This document shows positions 45,894 to 59,242 of a stretch of DNA of 64,000 bases, one piece after another. The position numbers were made by a program, and so were the translations under genes. The number at the start of each line of letters is the position of its first letter. Position 1 is the stretch's first letter. The notes beneath the pieces are model-generated. The model was given only the letters and a program-made list of their open reading frames with translations. It was not told the origin of the DNA and did not search any database. Origin of the DNA: Orychophragmus violaceus (taxonomy: Eukaryota; Streptophyta; Magnoliopsida; Brassicales; Brassicaceae); NCBI GenBank assembly GCA_030180135.1, contig CM058239.1, positions 38,973,789 to 39,037,788 of the forward strand, read 5' to 3'.

Positions 45894-46384
45894 GTTGTGT
45901 ATCAGGTGGCATCTGTAGTTGAATGTATCACATGTAGTTTTGCTGTCTATCCTTATTCCTATTAGTTAGGAGTTTCCTCTTGGTGAGGTGATCACAACTC
46001 TATAATTATAGACACTGCCACTAGCATGAACAATGAATATATGTCGTGTTGTGCTGTAATTTGGTAAAAGCACAAAACAAATTACTTTCTTACAAGACAG
46101 TGAAAGTTCTTCTGAAGCTATTATGTCACAAATAGTAACACCAAGCTGACCGTAATTAAACATGAAAAATGTGGGGTATAACTGTAGAAGATCCTACCGG
46201 AAATGGCACGTGCTGGGTAGGCCTTGGATACAACCCAAGTGTGAACCAGAGGGATATTGAGAAAATTAGGTGTGGTGATCAAAATGATGGTGTGCTGGTT
46301 ATATAGAATTACATTTCCCACGGATTTCTACAGAAAAAAATCCGTAGGAATTTTTTTTTAACAACAAGATATACTAAAGAAACT
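45894..46384 (+). other. 3' untranslated and downstream region of the MYB-CC gene
   Basis: TGTATCACATGTAG and AATGAATATATG near 46028 are candidate end signals. After about 46100 there is no gene. Around 46315-46355 CACGGATTTCTACAG...AATCCGTAGG forms a short inverted repeat. Confidence 0.45.
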
Positions 46385-46680
46385 TAACTTTCATTGTTTT
46401 AAATTGGTGGCTTCGGTCCAACGTAGATTGTAAATGATGGTCTTAGGCGGGCATTTTGTGCTAATCTGTCTGCCATCAAATTGCTTGTGCGTAGTATATG
46501 AATGAGTTTAAATGTTGTAAAGTAGTCATTCCTTCCTTGGAACTCCTCTAAGTGGATTGAGAAAGCTGGTTATTCTTCTAGTTTCGACGCTATCTTCACC
46601 AATTCTGAACAATCTGTTGCAAATGTAATGTGAGTATGTTGATGAAACTTCATACATTGTAGGAAATTTTCAAAATGGTT
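46385..46680 (-). pseudogene. LINE-derived RNase H (RVT_3) C-terminal fragment
   Basis: On minus the frame reads HTHITFATDCSELVKIASKL, then (after a stop in place of Trp) PAFSIHLEEFQGRNDYFTTF, then LRTSNLMADRLAQNARLRPS. This matches the RNase H of plant L1-like pol (motif TFATDCSQL and DxLA). It is truncated before the RT and decayed. Confidence 0.7.
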
Positions 46681-48191
46681 AAAAAAAGTTCTGATATTTT
46701 TCCACGGAAAATTCATGAGATATCACTGAAATTTTTTCAAACCGTCAGAAATTCTAACAGCTATTTTACTTTTCCAACGGATTTTCGTGAAAAAAAAACT
46801 TACTAAAAATTATTTTTATAAATTTTTTAAGAGAAATTATCTGAAATAACTTCTGAAAGTTTGCTTATTATTACAATAACTTTAACAAGATTGAGTTTTT
46901 GGAAAAATTGATCAAAAGACATGTAAATCACACTTCGGATTTTATTTACAAAAATGCAGTAAAACAAAAATAATAATTTGATGATAAATTTTTTTACTTT
47001 TAAATAAATAAAAATAATTAAAATCTCAAAATATGAATAAAATTTTTGTTTTTCCGACGAAGACGATTCTGACGACGACGTAGTGGCGATTCCGACAACG
47101 AAGTAATTTTTCGGCGGTGCAGGGACGATTCCGGCGACAATTCTGATGATGAAATGGTATATCTATCTTTTAAAAGGTATATTTGTTTTATTATATGATT
47201 AGGTTATATGCATGTAGACTTTTATGTTATATTTGATCGTAGACTGTTGGAGTTCTATATCGTATAATTTTGGAGTTCTATATCGTTGACTTCTTTTGGT
47301 TAGATTATTGTTTAATTGTAGACTTAATATATTATATACTTGGTTTAAAATTAAAAAAACAAAAAAAAACTAAATATAAATATAACTTTTATTCATGGCA
47401 CTTCGTTTTCACTTTTGAAGAGATAACTAAAAAAATATTCGGTGACAGAGAAGGTGAAAAACTGTGACATTTGTTCAAGATTTCAGCGAGTTTTTGCACG
47501 GTTCCGATAAGTTTTCTATTTATCTTCTTCTTCCTAATCTTCTTCCCTTTCCCCATCTCTGAAATCGTTACTATTTATCTTCTCCTCTTTGCACGCGACA
47601 ATGACTTTGGATAAATCAAACAGAGTGACGAATCAGGCAATTTTTCTGGCGATGTTATGGTAAGGTTTCTCTTCTCTTCCCTGTTTGTTGCTTCTTCCTT
47701 TAATTCTTCTTTGCAGATTGTAAATGTTCTAACTTACCTTCAAAATCGTTGGATTTAGGTGACCATTGTGACGACAAAGTAGGTTTAGCGAAAATGTGGT
47801 GGTGATAGGTGATTTCGACGAGGAAACATATATTTACGGTGATATTTGTATTTTATTTATTTTCGCAGTGGATATATTTGATGATAGATTTAGGTATTGA
47901 TGTGATGGTTTACTATCGTTTTTACTTGAAATAACAATCATATTTGATAGTAAATTTATGTTATATTATTGTAGATTTTGAATCATGTTTGTAGACTTAA
48001 TCGTAGAGTTATTTCGATTTAGTGATTGTAGACTTGTTAAGAGGTTTCATTTGACTGGTTGTAGACTTGTTTGTGTGTCGAGTTAATTATCCTATAATTG
48101 TTTTAAGTATTCATTTGAATGATTGTAAAATTTATTGGGAATGAGATTGCTTAATTGATTTCTTCTTTTTATATACTTTTAGATTTTCATT

Positions 48192-48650
48192 ATGGACCCG
48201 AACTATAGTGATGCAAATAGGAACAAGATGCTAACCGACATGCTTTATGTCATACCTGATGGTGATTATGGCATTCTGAAAAGATGTTAATGTGGTGGAC
48301 GAATCATCGAGTAGACCTCTCAAACCAAAACTGAAGCCGGCCTTGGAATGAGATATTTTATATGCAATGTGTTTAAGGTGAGAAGAGGAGATTTTAGAAG
48401 TATAATGATCAATATTGGATATGTGATGCTATATATATTTATATTCAGAATGATGTCTACTACATTCGGAAAAATTGAGTTCACGATCTTGAAGAAAAGA
48501 TGACTAAGTTAAGTAGGAAGGCTAAAGAGCAGTCCGAGAGGATTCAAAGCTTATCACACCATGAATTCAGATACAACAAAAGCGTATGGAGATGAAAAAC
48601 AATGGCAAATAGATTGCAAAGATGAAGGAAGTTAGTGGCGGGTGTTGTGG
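48192..48650 (+). pseudogene. GRF-type zinc-finger protein remnant
   Basis: From ATG 48192 the frame reads MDPNYSDANRNKMLTDMLYV, then DGDYGILKRC, a stop, CGGRIIE, a stop, and after frame changes RYFICNVFKV. The order C-x-CGGR ... RYF-C is the GRF zinc finger seen in many small plant proteins. It is followed by a coiled-coil segment (DLEEKMTKLSRKAKEQSERI). At least two nonsense codons and an insertion make it non-functional. GRF fingers are thought to bind single-stranded nucleic acid. Confidence 0.55.
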
Positions 48651-48659
48651 GTCGAATTG

Positions 48660-50640
48660 GTATTTAACTTATCTTTGATTTGTAAGATTCGTCTTTGGAG
48701 TATCAATGTCTTTGTTTTGTAAGAGTTATTTTTTAAGACTTATTTACATTTTCCAAATGTTTTACCTAGTAATACGAGTTGTACAAATAACGTTTACAAC
48801 ATTAAGTCTACCAACTAAATATAAATCTGCAATGACTTTTCATATAGTTAGCCTAAAAAATAAATGTTAACACTAACCATTTATAAAATGTAGTCCACCA
48901 ATCACTTTTTTTTATTAAACTCTTGACATGTGCCAAATTTATTTCGAGCTAATATGCACAATAAAATACATTCTGATGTCTAGAAGCATCCATTGCATAT
49001 TGTTGGTTGCTTTCACCTTTCATACCAATAGCGTAGCCATCGATTTATTATAGCATATTTGTGGTTTATGATTTTGTTGACATCTACTTCTCATTTCTTC
49101 TCATACCATATGTAACATGGATATTCTGGCCATGGATGTACATCTTAGGCGATTATTTTCATTCGAACTCTCCTCGCTAATTCTCGAGTTAGCATAAGCC
49201 CATGTTTTCCCAGTTCTTCTTGCCCGTAAATTAGCCGCACAAACATATAGTAAATGTGTTTCCTTGTTTCCCAACTTCCTTATGACGATTGTTTTATCAT
49301 ATATTCTCATTCAGTCTGTTGATTGTTGTACACGCGACTAGACATACCTTATAGGAGTATGACTGTAGGATTATTGTGGGTAATGCAACTGTAAACAAAT
49401 GTGTTTGCTGTCTCTAATGGAAATAAAGGTATTTGATGGTAGAAGAAATCAATATTTCTATAGATCTCCTGTTTCAGCCAAGTCTCGAACCATCGTGCAT
49501 GTTGCTTTTATACGAATGAATTCACTGAATTCACACCGAAGCGCGTTTTCAAAAATTGTTTGTATGAGGTTTCTGTGTAGCCTCCACATGTCTGAAATTA
49601 ATATCTTCCGAACAAAATTCGTTGTTTTCCGCTATTATTCTGAATCACTTACTTATAGGAGTTCGACCATGCATGGGTGAACACTGAACAGACACCAACA
49701 TTTTAAGGGTACCCCTTTCGGTAGTGACAAAGCAATATTAATGTTTCGTGTAATTAGTAGGATTAACATAGGTAACCATTCATTAAGTATACGAACTACC
49801 ACTCATTAATAACTTGTCTGCTTTACATTATACATGTCTACCAATCAATTTTACCACACAACATAAAAGTATACAATACAACATTAAGTCTACAAACTAA
49901 ATAAAAATCTACAATAATGTTTCATAAATCTGCCATGTTTACGACATTTTCATTTTCCATATAAGATTTGCTACAAAGTCATGAAAGTCTACAAAGAGAA
50001 AAAGTCAATAAGGTCAAAAATTAAGTATACTATGGAAATATAAATATACGGCTACACATGATATATGTGCAACCACGTCAATGTATTCAACTTCCTTAAA
50101 AAATCTATGACCAAGTCTAAAAACTCCAAGATTAAGTTTGCAACGAAAAACAAATCTACTATTGTATATTTGAATCTAATTATTGATTCACAAATCTATC
50201 AATCGACAAAGAAATCTACAAAAAAAAAAAATCTACAAATCGGTCACTTTCTCAAACAAATATGTTGTCGTACATAATAACTCTCCAAGATATAAGACAA
50301 ATCTGCATCAGTTTTCAAAGTCAACGACAATTTAAAATAAGTCTATAAAATAAATCTATCAACTTTTAAATAAATCTACAAATTCCTAAAACAAATCTAC
50401 AATACAAATCCAAGTTTACAATCTAAAAAAAATCTACAATCCTGAAAACAGGTCTTCAATCCCAAAATCAAGTCTGCAATCATGAAAAATGAAAACAAGT
50501 CTACAGACCTGAAAACAAGTCTACAGACTAATATTAGGTCTACTATTCAATACCGGTAGACTTAATTTGGTATATTTATTTCAAAATCCAGTAAACTTTT
50601 TTGATGGAACACAATAAACTTAAAATTTCATTAATGACTA
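48660..50640. other. Non-coding, AT-rich, rich in AAGTCTAC-type words
   Basis: No gene supported; short ORFs near 49101-49310 and 49399-49680 have no recognisable features. About twenty AAGTCTAC/AAATCTAC words occur at 49820-50560. Confidence 0.5.
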
Positions 50641-50656
50641 TTTGTAATAACGTCTT

Positions 50657-51580
50657 TTACGTTATTTCAAAGATAATACTTTGGTAGTTTTTTGCTCCAT
50701 GTTGGATAGCATAAAGTAAAGCTTTCGCTTCGGCTTCCAGTGGGCTTGAGACAATTCCCAATTGAGTAGATCCGCAAAAGATATTTTCACCTTGATGATC
50801 ACGAACAATACAGCCTCCCGAAGCCAGTCTCATATCATAATTAAATGTTGCGTCAAAATTACATTTGACACTATTTTCAGGAGGGTTGTAAGGTACCAAT
50901 ATGCATGTAGTCGCTGTATTTTGACTTGTAATTGGGATGTTTGAAGTCGCAGATAACCAGTCGTTAACATCAGCAACGACGAAAATTGCTTCTTGTAGAG
51001 AATTCACCTTTCGATTATTGAAAACCATTTGGTTTCTCGATTTCCAGATTTCCGGAGAACCCAAAGTGGATATTTTTTGTTGTTGTGTGACATCAAAGGA
51101 TTCAAATCTTTCTAGCATACAAGCAATAATGTAATCTACTTCCTAATTTTCAAATTGTAGTCTTTGTCCCATGGCCAAAAACGTCTCTTCCCAAAACTCT
51201 TGAGCAACAAAGCATTCAAAAACATGTGATAGATGTTTTCGTAGGCACCAATCACACAAAGGATCCACATTCATTTTTCTGGTGAGTAATCTGTCTTTTG
51301 TTGCAAGGGCTTTTGAAAGGAGGCGGAGAATATAATGTTTCATATTTGGTGGGATAGGGAGATTCCATATATTTGTTTTTAATTCAATATTACCACGATA
51401 ATATCAAGATTTGAAAAGACGAGTAAACAGTGTTTGGGTGTTTAAGTAATCTCCAAGCCTGATTATCGAGGAAGGAGTCATTGGACTTTGGTAATTCCTT
51501 TAGTCCTAATCCTCCTTGGTTCTTTGGCTGTTGCATTTTAGTCCAGCCACCCATGGTATACCCTTACTTTATGATGATTT
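50657..51580 (-). pseudogene. LINE pol fragment: RT C-terminus, zf-RVT and RNase H
   Basis: On minus, in order: NQGGLGLKELPKSNDSFLDN (RT C-terminal region, about 51530-51470), a zf-RVT block ALATKDRLLTRKMNVDPLCD with CDWCLRKHLSHVFEC (51343-51143), then IWKSRNQMVFNN and an RNase H with CNFDATFNYDMRLASGGCIV and SPLEAEAKALLYAIQHGAKN. Frames change at least twice. The RNase H is cut after FE near 50660, the edge of the MULE-like region. Typical plant L1-clade tail, inactive. Confidence 0.75.
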
Positions 51581-52136
51581 CTCCCACCAAATTTAATGAA
51601 GAATGGAAGTGATATCGAAGTCACTTGGATTGGCAACTTGAAAGATGATATGGAGTATACATGCATGCATAGAGATTGCAACTGATTTGAGAATAACTTC
51701 TTCCAAATATTTGCATTTTTTTCTATTTTGTTCTTGTGTTCTCACATGCTCTTCTCGAATAACTTCGCTGATATATAGGGGAAGATCCAAATATTAGTTT
51801 TTTAATGTGGGTAAGTAGTCTTTTGTAGGGATTTTTTACATATAATTTATGGTCAACAACAATTTGAATTTCAAATAATAATTTGGAAAATATTGTAAAA
51901 ATCAGGTTGTATAATCTTGACTATAATAGCTCCAAACCAAATGCTAAAGTTACCATGACATAAAAACACAAAATGACGTAAAATCACAAATGATATGTAT
52001 AGTTGTTTTGAAATCACATTATAAAAACAGTGATTTGCGTCTTTACATTTCTATAGTAAATTTTCTAATAAATTATTTTCTAATGACTTTACCATAAAAT
52101 CCACTAAATACTGAATAAAGTATTTTAGTAAAGTAA
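51581..52136. other. Intergenic AT-rich sequence
   Basis: No gene or element recognised. Confidence 0.4.
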
Positions 52137-52897
52137 TACTTGGGTTCACCCCTAGAGGTGAACCCTTTTATTCACCTCCACCTTTTCTAACCAATCAAAT
52201 AATTCCACATAATCTAATATTAAAAATAATTAAAATTTTTAAATGTTTTAAAAATAAGAAAATAAAAAACGAAAATAAAAGAAAAGAAAATATATTTTAT
52301 TTCAGACAAAACTTAAAAAAAATTTATAAAAAATACTAAAACCTAAATCTTAATCTCTAAACCCTAAATTCTAAACCCTAAACCCTAAACGATAATTTGA
52401 ACCTAAAATATTAAAATTAAAATTAAATCATAATCCTTAAACCCAATATGTAAATCTTAAAAAATAAAAAACTAACCCCTAATCCCTAAACCCTAAACCC
52501 TAATCCAAAGAACTTAAACCCTAATCCATAAACCCTAAATCCAAAAAGCTTAAACCCTTTACCATAAACCCTAATCCATAAACCCAACATGTACATTTTC
52601 AAAAATAAAAAAACTAAACCCTAATCCCTAAACCCTAAACCCTAATCCAAAGAGCTTAAACCCTAATCCCTAAACCCTAAACCCAAAAAGCTTTAACCTT
52701 ATACCATAAACCCTAATCCCTAAACCTTAAACCCCAAAGGGTTTACATTCAAACGGTCCTTAAAATATTTGAATGTCTTTAATTCCTTAATTTTAATTTT
52801 ATAATTTTATTTAAAAATAATATTACATATCATATTTTTATTGGTTAAAAAAGAGGAGGTGAACAAATGGGTTCACCTCTAGGGGTGAACCTAAGTA
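52137..52897. mobile_element. MITE-like element with telomere-like interior
   Basis: Terminal inverted repeats of about 45 bp: left TACTTGGGTTCACCCCTAGA and onward to TTCACCTCC (52137-52180), right inverted copy ending GGGGTGAACCTAAGTA (about 52853-52897). The TIR is itself palindromic (GGTTCACCCCTAGAGGTGAACC). The 761-bp element has no coding capacity. Superfamily and target duplication not resolved. Confidence 0.75.
52350..52740 (+). repeat. Degenerate interstitial telomere-like repeats (CCCTAAA)n
   Basis: Many AAACCCTAA/ACCCTAAT words interspersed with AAGAGCTTAAACCC-type higher-order units (three related blocks of about 115 bp). Matches the plant telomere repeat CCCTAAA but is too degenerate for a telomere. 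Confidence 0.85.
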
Positions 52898-54239
<1,342 letters not shown>

Positions 54240-54240
<1 letters not shown>

Positions 54241-54799
54241 GGTGATGTTGTTTGTAAGATCTTTATTCCGCGTATCCAAAGATATCAAGAATTTTAGGGT
54301 TTTTCTTAAGGGATTCTAAAAGAAGAATTTAAAAACACGGTGAGATTTAGGAAATTAGGGTTTTAAAGCCGGTGTTTCCGAGATGGAAGCCGGAAAAAGA
54401 ATGTTGTAAGTCGCCGGAGAGAGTTTTAAGTTTTATATTTGCTCTAAAGTCTCTCATGCCGATCGTATTATGAAAAGTGTGAGTTCATTGAACGATATGA
54501 GGTCCCTTTATATAGGGTTACAAGTCGGTTTAAATAATAAGGAAAACAAGAGATAAACACGAATATTTCCGGATATTTCGGCTTTATCGAGATATGGAAT
54601 ATTTCCATATCTCGTCATCCTTATGTGCCGTCTAGTTCCTTCGGCTTATAATTTCCGAAACCCTAGATATAAGTCGGTTGAGCCGAGTCGGGATTTACTT
54701 ATGTTTTACCGACTTGGGCGCTAAACCGCATTTCTATTCTGGGCCGACCTAAATTCCTGAATAGGCCTTTTAAGGAAAGTGCTAAACTTGACTCCAACA
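54240..54799 (-). mobile_element. 3' LTR of element 2
   Basis: On minus begins TGTTGGAGTC at 54799 next to the PPT. It contains CCTATATAAAGG (about 54511-54522) as TATA box and AATAAAG near 54265. The distal end is uncertain because the partner LTR is outside the window. Confidence 0.65.
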
Positions 54800-54818
54800 A
54801 TAAGCCCCCCCCCCAGTG
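54800..54818 (-). other. Polypurine tract of element 2
   Basis: On minus a run of 10 G followed by CTTAT directly before TGTTGG, the same layout as in element 1. Confidence 0.75.
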
Positions 54819-55295
54819 CGGTGACTTGAGTTTATTCAAGTCGGCGTTACGAGGAGTTAATTTATGGTTTAAGAGGTAATTCTTGGTGGGCCCAGATCTG
54901 CTGTCGTGATGTCCCCCCCCCTTTTTATTAGGCCCAAACTGGCAGGCCGGTTTCGGCCCTACTCAGACCGGGCGAATCCAATTGAGAGAGTTTGGACCGG
55001 TTTTGTAGAAAATCAGATTGATTTTTCGGTCGAACCGGTTCGTAGCTGCGAGTAACGAAGCGTCGCCTAGGGTAATTATTGCCTCGGGTGCCACGCCGTC
55101 ATTTTCACTATAAGTAGTCTTCTCTCGCTTCTCACTTCTTCATTTTTGCTCAAGTGAAGAGATTCGAAAGGTAATTTTTCTCTCTCAGTATTTATTTTCC
55201 GATCATCTCTCTGCCGCTGCCCCGCCTTAGGTTTCTAGGTTTTTAGATCAATCTTCATTTGTTGCTTGCATTCTTCGTCTGTTCTTCGACAAATC

Positions 55296-57995
55296 ATGTC
55301 TTTGATCCGTTGTTCGGGGAATAAAGACAAGGAAGTTATTACCGTTTCGTCTGCGGATGACTCTTCAAGTCTTCAGTCTATTTCTTCCACATCTTCGAGT
55401 ACTTCCTCCGGCTTGAGGAACCATCCTGTCCGTCGCGAGGTCGAAGAGCTCCAGCGTCGTCGTGAGACATCACGGCAAACTGATGCTGTTGAGAGTTCTG
55501 GTCGGGGAGAGTTCGCGATCCCCCAGCTCTGAGATTCAGAGTCTGATGAAGATGCGGATATCGAGGGAAACGGTTCCGATGATGGTAGATCAAATGCTCT
55601 ATTGTCGGCTGCTTCGGAGGAAACTTATGGCAATGTTTTTGAAACTCGATCTACTACGGAGTCGGTAGTTGCAACGCTTCGGGGGTGCGGTGCCGATCCG
55701 GGAATCAAATTTCTTATCCCTTGTACTCTCGATCGTCCTTGGACTCCCCCCACCAGGTTATATGACTCTTTACGAGTCTTACTTTTTTAACACCCATGCC
55801 GGAGGCTCCCGACTCTGGCTACCCTTGCCTGACTTGGTTGTTTCGTACTGCCATCGTCGTGAGATTGCTATCTCCCAGCTCTCAGATGTCGCAGTTCGCC
55901 ACATGGTTGGTCTTCTCGTGCTTGGTGCCGAGGCCGATGTAACGATAACCGTTAGTTTCTTTGAAGAGGCGACTTCAATCAATCCGATGTCGAAAACCAT
56001 CCCGGGTTGTTTCGCGGTCAAGCTGAAAAGCGGCAATCGCGTAGTGATGAACGCGCCTAGTAAGATTAACAATTGGCAGCGACACTACTTCTACGTCGAG
56101 ATGTCTCCCCTGGTTGTTCCTGGCGACCATAGAGAACTTATCCGAACGTCGTGGAATACAGAATTTGGTAGATGTCGTTCCGTTAATGCTGGTATTTTTA
56201 TGGATGATTTACTCAATTCCGTTTTATTTTTGCAGTGCATCATCCGTATCTCAAGCCGTACCCAAATCACTTCTTTCCGATTCTTCAGAAGATCCAATCT
56301 CTTGGTCTCTGCAAGTGGTCAGATTTCACTCGGGAACGTATTAGCAAGTCTCTCCCGCGGATTTCCAAAGGCAAAACACCCTTTTTTATCCAGTTCGCGA
56401 ATGACGAACTTCCTTTTATTCCGCGTTCTGAACTTCTTATTTTTTGCAGTTAAGTGGAACACCAAGACGAAGGTTACTCCGGAGCAACTAATTAAGCCGA
56501 GGAAGATGGGTAAAGTGAAGAAGATTTCCACCGTCGATTACTCTCAGAAGATTTCAGCCAATCCTCCCTCAACCCAGCCGTCGAAGGAGAAAGATGCGGC
56601 TTTGATTTCTCAGGGTGACGTCGAAACGACAACCGTCATTGGCGAGAAATTAACCAATTCTCAAGTCGTCATGGCTACAGATTCGACGATGTCGGCTCCG
56701 CCTGCTAAGGCGTCTATCAAGACTCAGTCTAAAAAGAGACCGGCTGAGGAAAAGTTGGACCAAGAGAAACCGGCGAAGAAATCCGCCACGGATAGCCAAG
56801 TCGCTGTGGAGACTACTGACCAGCCCAAGGAAACTAGCGAGTCTGGTAAGTCTAAGAATCCTTGGAAGCGATATTATGAAGATTTCGGGGATGTCGCTGA
56901 TGCTTCCGGCGTGCTGAAACCCTTTGTTACCCGCAAAGAACTTGTCCATGCTCGCCCTCGTGGTCCGTCGAAAAGCGGGGCTATCCAGCCTTCAATCCAT
57001 AACTTCGCGTTTCAATACGAAAGCGAAGTCCCTCTCATCGATAACCCGCAGACGTGTTTTAATATGCTAACTTGCGTGCGTGGCAACGAATTGGATTGGC
57101 CCAAAATTCAGAAGCTCCCTCACTCTGACGCCATCGTCAAACTGAAACAAGCCGAGGCGGCGGTAATTTTTATAATCTCCCTTTCCTTTGAAGATATTGA
57201 TATTTTTGCTGATCTAACTCGATTATTTTTTAGATGATAGCGGCGTCAAATCGCGTGGCCCTTGAGAGTACTCATTCGGCTAAGAAGATGTCTGACGCCG
57301 TCGTAAGGAGAGATAATCTTCTGAAAAAGGCGAAGGAAGAGAAGGAGGCTTTGGAGGCGAGAAATCTGGTTCTCGCGAACAAGCTCCGTGATGCTGAAGA
57401 GAAACTTCGCAAGGCCGACGAGAAAGCCAAGGCCGACCTTCTCGCGTTCCAATCGGAGAGGAAGAAGGAACGGAAGTCTTTTTCCGAGTTTTTCAGGAAA
57501 GAAAGGGATCGTGTTGAGGCGGCAGCGAGAGCCAATGCGCAGACCCATTTTGATCTTTTCCAGCGATATATAAAGGACCAGGAGACCGCAACTTCTCTGC
57601 AGATTGAATTTGGCCAGATTTCTGGTCTTAGAAAATGTTTGCTGAAGCTCAATGGTGAAGGCGTCTCGATTCCTAAATCGGTTCTAGACCAAGTTGCAGC
57701 TGATGAAGCCGCGGCCGATGCCAAGTTTGACAATTCGAATGTTGTGACCAAAGAAGAACTGACTTTTGTTCTTTCGCCGCTTCATCATCCTCTCTTGGAC
57801 CTTCTTCGGGACTCGCCACCTCGTACTCCGAATGGTGTGAATGAGTTTGGTACTAACCTTGGTGTGATTCCAGAGGGAGTCCCCGAGGATATTGTCAAGT
57901 CGGTTGGTCTGAAGGTTGCAGCTTTAAGCGGTAAGCCAGATACGAATGTCGAGAAGAGGGATGGGTCCGGGAAGTTGTCAGCTGGAGTGGAATAA
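55296..57995 (+). pseudogene. Antisense spliced ORF of element 2 (gypsy-type transposon accessory protein)
   Basis: Convergent to gag-pol, with a TATA-like CTATAAGTAG about 55110 and ATG at 55296 (MSLIRCSGNKDKE). An in-frame TGA lies at 55530-55532, and an extra C in a C-run near 55746-55751 shifts the frame. After that LPDLVVSYCHRREIAISQLS and NNWQRHYFYVEMSPLVV match the conserved block of the same family as element 1. Introns are suggested by GTAGATG...TTTTGCAG (about 56169-56235), one ending TTTTTTGCAG at about 56450, and one ending TTTTTTAG at about 57233. The last exon (57234-57995) is a Lys/Glu coiled coil (KAKEEKEALEARNLVLANKL). Function unknown. Confidence 0.6.
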
Positions 57996-58640
57996 ATTGA
58001 TTTTCCTTTTCTTTTCTGTTACCTTTTATATATATATTTTTTGTAAGACTTTTGCCCCTCTGGTTAAGAGGGGAGTTTTTAATATATGCGGCTTAAGTTA
58101 CATGATTTGAATTGTTTTAAAATTGTTCTTGACAATATTTAAAACAAGTAAATCAATTGTTGGCGACTTTAAACCATGCTTGTGACTTAGTCGGACTAAT
58201 CTGTTATTCAATTATTCTTGACAATTTGGAGACAGACAGTGACTTCAAAATCATGTTTGTAGTTTGGTCGGACTGACCTCGTATTCAACTGTTCTTGACA
58301 AATTTGAAACGGACAGCGACTTGTAAATTTGTGATTTGGTATATGTTGTTATTAAGTCGGACTAATCCTGTTTTAAACTTGTTATCAACAAATTTAAACA
58401 ATTTAGCGACTTAAGTACGTATTTGTAATTAAGTCGGACTAATCGATTTTTAAACTTGTTATCAACAAATTTAAACAATTTAGCGACTTAAGTCGGACTA
58501 ATCTTGTTTTAAACTTGTTATCAACAAATTTAGACAATTTAGCGACTTTCAATAATATAAGTCGGACTATTCTTGTATTGAACTTGTTCTAGACGAGTTC
58601 AAACAGATAGCGAATTATATTTTGCCATAAGGCTTTTTTG
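57996..58640 (-). repeat. Element 2 spacer with about 60-75-bp repeats
   Basis: Six or so degenerate units sharing AAGTCGGACTAATC, AAACTTGTTATCAACAAATT and TTTAGCGACTT between 58150 and 58620. Non-coding. Confidence 0.75.
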
Positions 58641-58841
58641 CGAGACTTATGTGTATGCTCGGCTTTATTCTAAGGGCGGGCAAATGTGCGAGTCTTATGT
58701 GCTCGGCTTATTTGTTATTGCCTACCACGAAGAATGTGCGAGACGGATCTCGGCTTATCCTTACCACGATGTGCACCTCGTGCGCAAGGAAGACCACACC
58801 ACTGGCCAGGAGGCATGATGCTAGTGCGAGTCTTATTAGTT

Positions 58842-59020
58842 GCTCGGCTTTCTGCGAGTTACTTAGACTCGGCTTTCTGCGAGTTACTTAGACTCGGCTT
58901 TCTGCGAGTTACTTAGACTCGGCTTTCTGCGAGTTACTTAGACTCGGCTTTCTGCGAGTTACTTAGACTCGGCTTTCTGCGAGTTACTTAGACTCGGCTT
59001 TCAGCGAGTTACTTAGACTC
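58842..59020 (+). repeat. 25-bp tandem repeat, seven units
   Basis: CTCGGCTTTCTGCGAGTTAC plus TTAGA repeated with an exact 25-bp period; nearly identical copies except one (TCAGCGAG). The preceding 58640-58840 contains older, diverged GCGAGTCTTAT...GCTCGGCTT pieces. Confidence 0.95.
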
Positions 59021-59242
59021 GGTTCTTTAAATTTAAATGTTGAATTCTATAAGAAAAGGCTAACCTGGTTTGGCTTTGATGAGCTTTCAACGCGGTATAG
59101 GCTAATAAAAATTTTATTAGTTTTTGCGACTGTGCCGATTAAGGCTGCCTACGTATCTTCCTAGGAAGAATCAAGTCGCTCGTAGTTCATACATGTGGTT
59201 TTTATTTTTTATTTTTTATTTTTGGCACTTGGCGTAGCCAAC

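Larger units (their letters stand above)
46831..50680. mobile_element. Possible old MULE-like element with GRF zinc-finger pseudogene
   Basis: The left edge GAAATTATCTGAAATAAC with ATTATTACAATAA (46832-46880) resembles the inverted right edge (minus: TATTATCTTTGAAATAACG ... TTATTACAAATA, 50680-50635), in the style of Arabidopsis Mutator-like TIRs. Between them TGTAGACTT words face right on the left side (47210-48070) and the complement AAGTCTAC(A) dominates the right side (49820-50560). No transposase and no clear 9-bp target duplication. Limits are tentative. Confidence 0.4.

Noticed and set aside
49101..49680. Short ORFs on both strands
   Set aside because: No start context, domain or codon pattern; probably chance frames in AT-rich sequence.
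46385..51580. Two LINE RNase H pieces as halves of one LINE split by the MULE-like region
   Set aside because: Attractive at first, but the two pieces overlap by about 15 residues of the RNase H domain and differ in sequence there, so they come from different LINE copies.
52350..52740. A true telomere or chromosome end
   Set aside because: Repeats are degenerate, short, and enclosed by transposon inverted repeats.
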